Shown here piece by piece: positions 61,201 to 64,000 of a stretch of DNA of 64,000 nt (its first letter is position 1; each line of letters begins with the position of its first letter). The notes under the pieces are model-generated. The model was not told the DNA's origin, did not search any database, and saw only the letters and a list, made by a program, of their open reading frames with translations. A program made the position numbers and the translations under genes. The stretch is from Helochares maculicollis. Lineage: Eukaryota > Arthropoda > Insecta > Coleoptera > Hydrophilidae. The DNA lies in the NCBI GenBank assembly GCA_033557835.1, contig JAWQRO010000011.1, positions 1-64,000 of the forward strand, given 5' to 3'.

Positions 61201-64000
61201 TGGATGCCCCCGATGCGCCGACGAACAAACTCTCTCACTCCGCATTCCATTGCCACATGTTGCCCTTATGTCCCTAACTAAACCGGATTTTAAGATCACC
61301 TGCCGCCCTACAAGCTGCACGACCTTTGGCGTTTACTAAATGCTTCAAAAGGCAACAGCTGCTTCCGTGCACCCTCAACGTATATATGCAGTCAGTCATG
61401 TGGTTAAAGCAACATTTGCTTCATTGGCAGCCCAGTTGGATTTACTTTTTTTGCAAAGGACTATTCACAGACACAATGGTTCATTTGCATATTCTTACCA
61501 AACCCCCATTTAGGAAGCCTTTTAACCATTTCATGATTACTAATTTAATCGCCACTATATAATTATAACTTTCTGTTAGATCACCCAATTCATCAATTGT
61601 TTTAGCACTTAATTAATTTAATTATTTGGTTTTATAGTTCCCCTCACTTCGTCGATCGATCGCGGTTTTTTGAACAAGGGAGTTGAGAATCAATTCCTCG
61701 TACAAGAATTTGGCGAGTATTCCGGCTGTTTTGTCTGAGGGTTTTATGATTAAGTTGTTTAAGTTCCTGGAAGGTATTTTATATATTCCCCCTCTTGCTC
61801 GATCTTAATTATGCTAATAAGCCAGCAGTCAAAAGATAATTGGCCTATAAATTCACGATACAAAGCGAGAAAAATGTTTGTCGCTGTTTAAATTGATCGG
61901 TAAGTGATAATTACGTCATGAGTTGCAGATCAAGCTATATCTGCGTCAGAATTGACCAATATTAAAATATATGACAAAAATAGCGGTCGGAATACGTCAA
62001 TACAAGATCAACGACTTCTTTTTGACTTACCAAACGTAACGAGCCTGCAGCGAAAATTTGTTTGAAGTCTTTCCAAAAATTAACAACGGATACAAAATTG
62101 GCACAATCTAACATTTCTAAACAAAAAGCATTTTCTTGGCCACAAACGCTAATTTCTTAGTAAGATTTAATAAGATATAACTATACACCGGACCAAAATA
62201 TCACAATTGTTTCAATCATAGTATTCTGGAGTCAACTTGACACCTGAATTGCAAATACAATAAAAACTCTATTTGGGCTCCCGAGAGGTTTCAAAACTTC
62301 ATAACGGTTTTGGTACAATAGATATTGCAGTCAACAAATAAAGTCCCAAGTTTATGTGGACTGCGGATTTTCTGTTATCACCTCCACCCGCCTTAGATGC
62401 AATGTACAAAAAGTAGCAAATTATACCTATTTAAATCAAACAAATGTGGCATTAAATGTATTTCACCAGATTCAATGTTGTTAAGCTTCTGTTTACAAGC
62501 TTCAAGCTATTTATTAGTTTACAAACCTTCGTTGATAAGCCTTTGAGACACGCACACAGCCAATTAGGTTTACCCTACCCAAACTATTCTATCATTATCA
62601 TTACTCATATCACACCTGAATGTTTTCTACAATTGTTTAAGATCCTAATTTTTAATTCTGATGAGAATAAATACAATATAGTAATTTTCAGCTATAATTC
62701 TAGTAAAATTGCATTTTGTTGCAAAAATATATTACTAATGTATAAAATCTGAAAAATAAAGTTGCTGTAGAAAAGTTGACACAAACCGACTGAGATTTTT
62801 CACAATAATAAGTAAGCATTACAAACTACAGTTTATTTTTTCTTCTATTACATTCGGCGTGGATTCTTAAGCGGAAAAAATTTTTCTATTCCATATCACT
62901 ATACAAAATATAGTGCAGTTATGTGTTGCGAAAACATTTCGTCTCGTGAGTTTACAGTATATGTGTTTACGAAAATGTGGAGACACCTTGGATGTTTTTT
63001 AAATGAAATCTAATTGAGATTATAAAAATTTTACTAATCTGACTTTTTCAAAAGATTTATGTCAATTAAACCACAAGTTTGGTTTCGTCAACCTTGTCGT
63101 GGTGAATATTGTGACTCTTTACTTTCGAAGCATCATTTAAATCTCACCTTAGCAGTATCATTTTATGAAATAGGGGTATTTCTAGAAAACCACCCGTTCA
63201 CGCCACAGGAATCAAATTATCGTAAAATAAAAACTCACATGTCTATTAAACCGCCCCTGACGCCATTATAAAGTGAAGTAGCCACCTAACACACATTTCT
63301 TAGCTTTTTATGGGGGAATAAACACAACTGATTTCTCATTGATGGCATCAAAGAGTTTTGAGATATAAGGGCCTCTAAGAGAGAGAACATTTTAAGCTTC
63401 CAATTGTCTCGTTGACAATAAGATTTTTGAAAAACAGGAAAATGTTAGTGCCTTTATTTTAAACGATTATTGTATTTATTTTATTCTAATATATTACAGC
63501 TGTTAAGTAGATTGAGCGCCTTAATGGAAAATGGTGGAATGACAATCCGTAGTCAGTCAAATATGAGAAAGAAGACCGACAGATAAAGTAAAATACATTG
63601 ATGTACAAGACTTATGTCTTTCCTTTATAGCATTTTCAAATCTACCATAACTCTTAATGATAGACAGTGGCATCAAATTCTAAATTTATTAGATATATTA
63701 TATATATATAAATATATCTGAGTCGCTATGGAAGTTTGCATTAATGAGAAAAATAGAGCTCTATTAACTTCACATAAACAATAAATTTACGTAAGAAAAG
63801 TGCCTGCGTCAGTTTCATTTTAAAACGTCAGTAAACATACTTGAATAGTTTATGTTAATTCGGAACAGGCAGTTTCTTTTTTATACCGGTTTTATCTAAT
63901 TCTAATTCTATAGTTAGAATTTTCCACATTTGAACGTGATTTTTTGCAATCATCTCTGGAATATCAGTACTCTGGCTTTTTCTTGGCCGCACACGTATAT
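58261..64000. other. Noncoding stretch to the window end
   Basis: I see no recognisable exon, RNA gene or transposase. A 19-bp direct repeat (59228-59246 and 59926-59944) and a TA-rich run near 63,700 are the only patterns noted. A short GC-rich patch occurs at about 61,200-61,330. Confidence 0.4.

Noticed and set aside
1..64000. CRISPR arrays, operons, rRNA and tRNA genes
   Set aside because: No regularly spaced repeats, no bacterial gene layout, and no sequence with tRNA A- and B-box structure that I could accept by eye.

Overview
This is a nuclear genomic window from an animal, almost certainly an insect. The evidence is GT-AG spliced genes, AT-rich noncoding DNA, a large intron, remnants of piggyBac, Tc1/IS630-like and mariner transposons and of non-LTR retrotransposons, and no bacterial-style gene packing. 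I cannot name the species. Two protein-coding genes are certain, and they converge tail to tail.

Left part (about 2.0-8.5 kb, + strand): a complete Letm1 gene, encoding the mitochondrial inner-membrane LETM1 cation/proton exchanger. It has three coding exons and about 756 residues. Its 3.8 kb second intron splits the EF-hand region and carries two dead DNA transposons, piggyBac-like (-) and Tc1/IS630-like (+).

Between the genes (about 8.5-16 kb): a strongly AT-rich, CpG-poor block with no working gene. It contains at least two decayed copies of Letm1 exon 2 sequence, embedded in a diverged tandem repeat whose landmarks recur four times. One repeat copy is interrupted by a dead RTE-like LINE.

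Middle (about 16-30 kb, - strand): most of Kdm3, a JmjC histone H3K9 demethylase (KDM3/JMJD1/JHDM2 family). Seven coding exons give 2,243 residues up to the stop, including the zinc-finger region and a complete JmjC domain with its Fe(II) ligands. The conserved KDM3 N-terminus is missing: the first exon seen begins inside a codon, so at least one more exon lies to the right, and I could not find it in this window. A mariner with matching terminal inverted repeats sits in the largest intron, in opposite orientation.

Right part (about 30-64 kb): 34 kb without a recognisable host coding exon. CpG is clearly more frequent from about 30.9 kb on. The region holds four more transposon remnants (two mariners, two LINEs), two GC-rich promoter-like islands, a textbook RFX X-box inside a third GC-rich island, a hairpin and palindrome cluster with a TATA-like sequence, a cluster of GAAA/TTTC dyads, and two short tandem-repeat tracts. 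It may be a giant 5' intron of Kdm3, intergenic regulatory DNA, or both.

Letm1 and Kdm3 act in different compartments and no functional link is implied by their proximity. I found no CRISPR array, operon, rRNA, convincing tRNA or novel multi-gene system. The most informative items for follow-up are the Letm1-derived decayed repeat array, the missing Kdm3 5' end with its compositional boundary, and the structured elements at 47.1-47.5, 52.5-52.8 and 54.9 kb.
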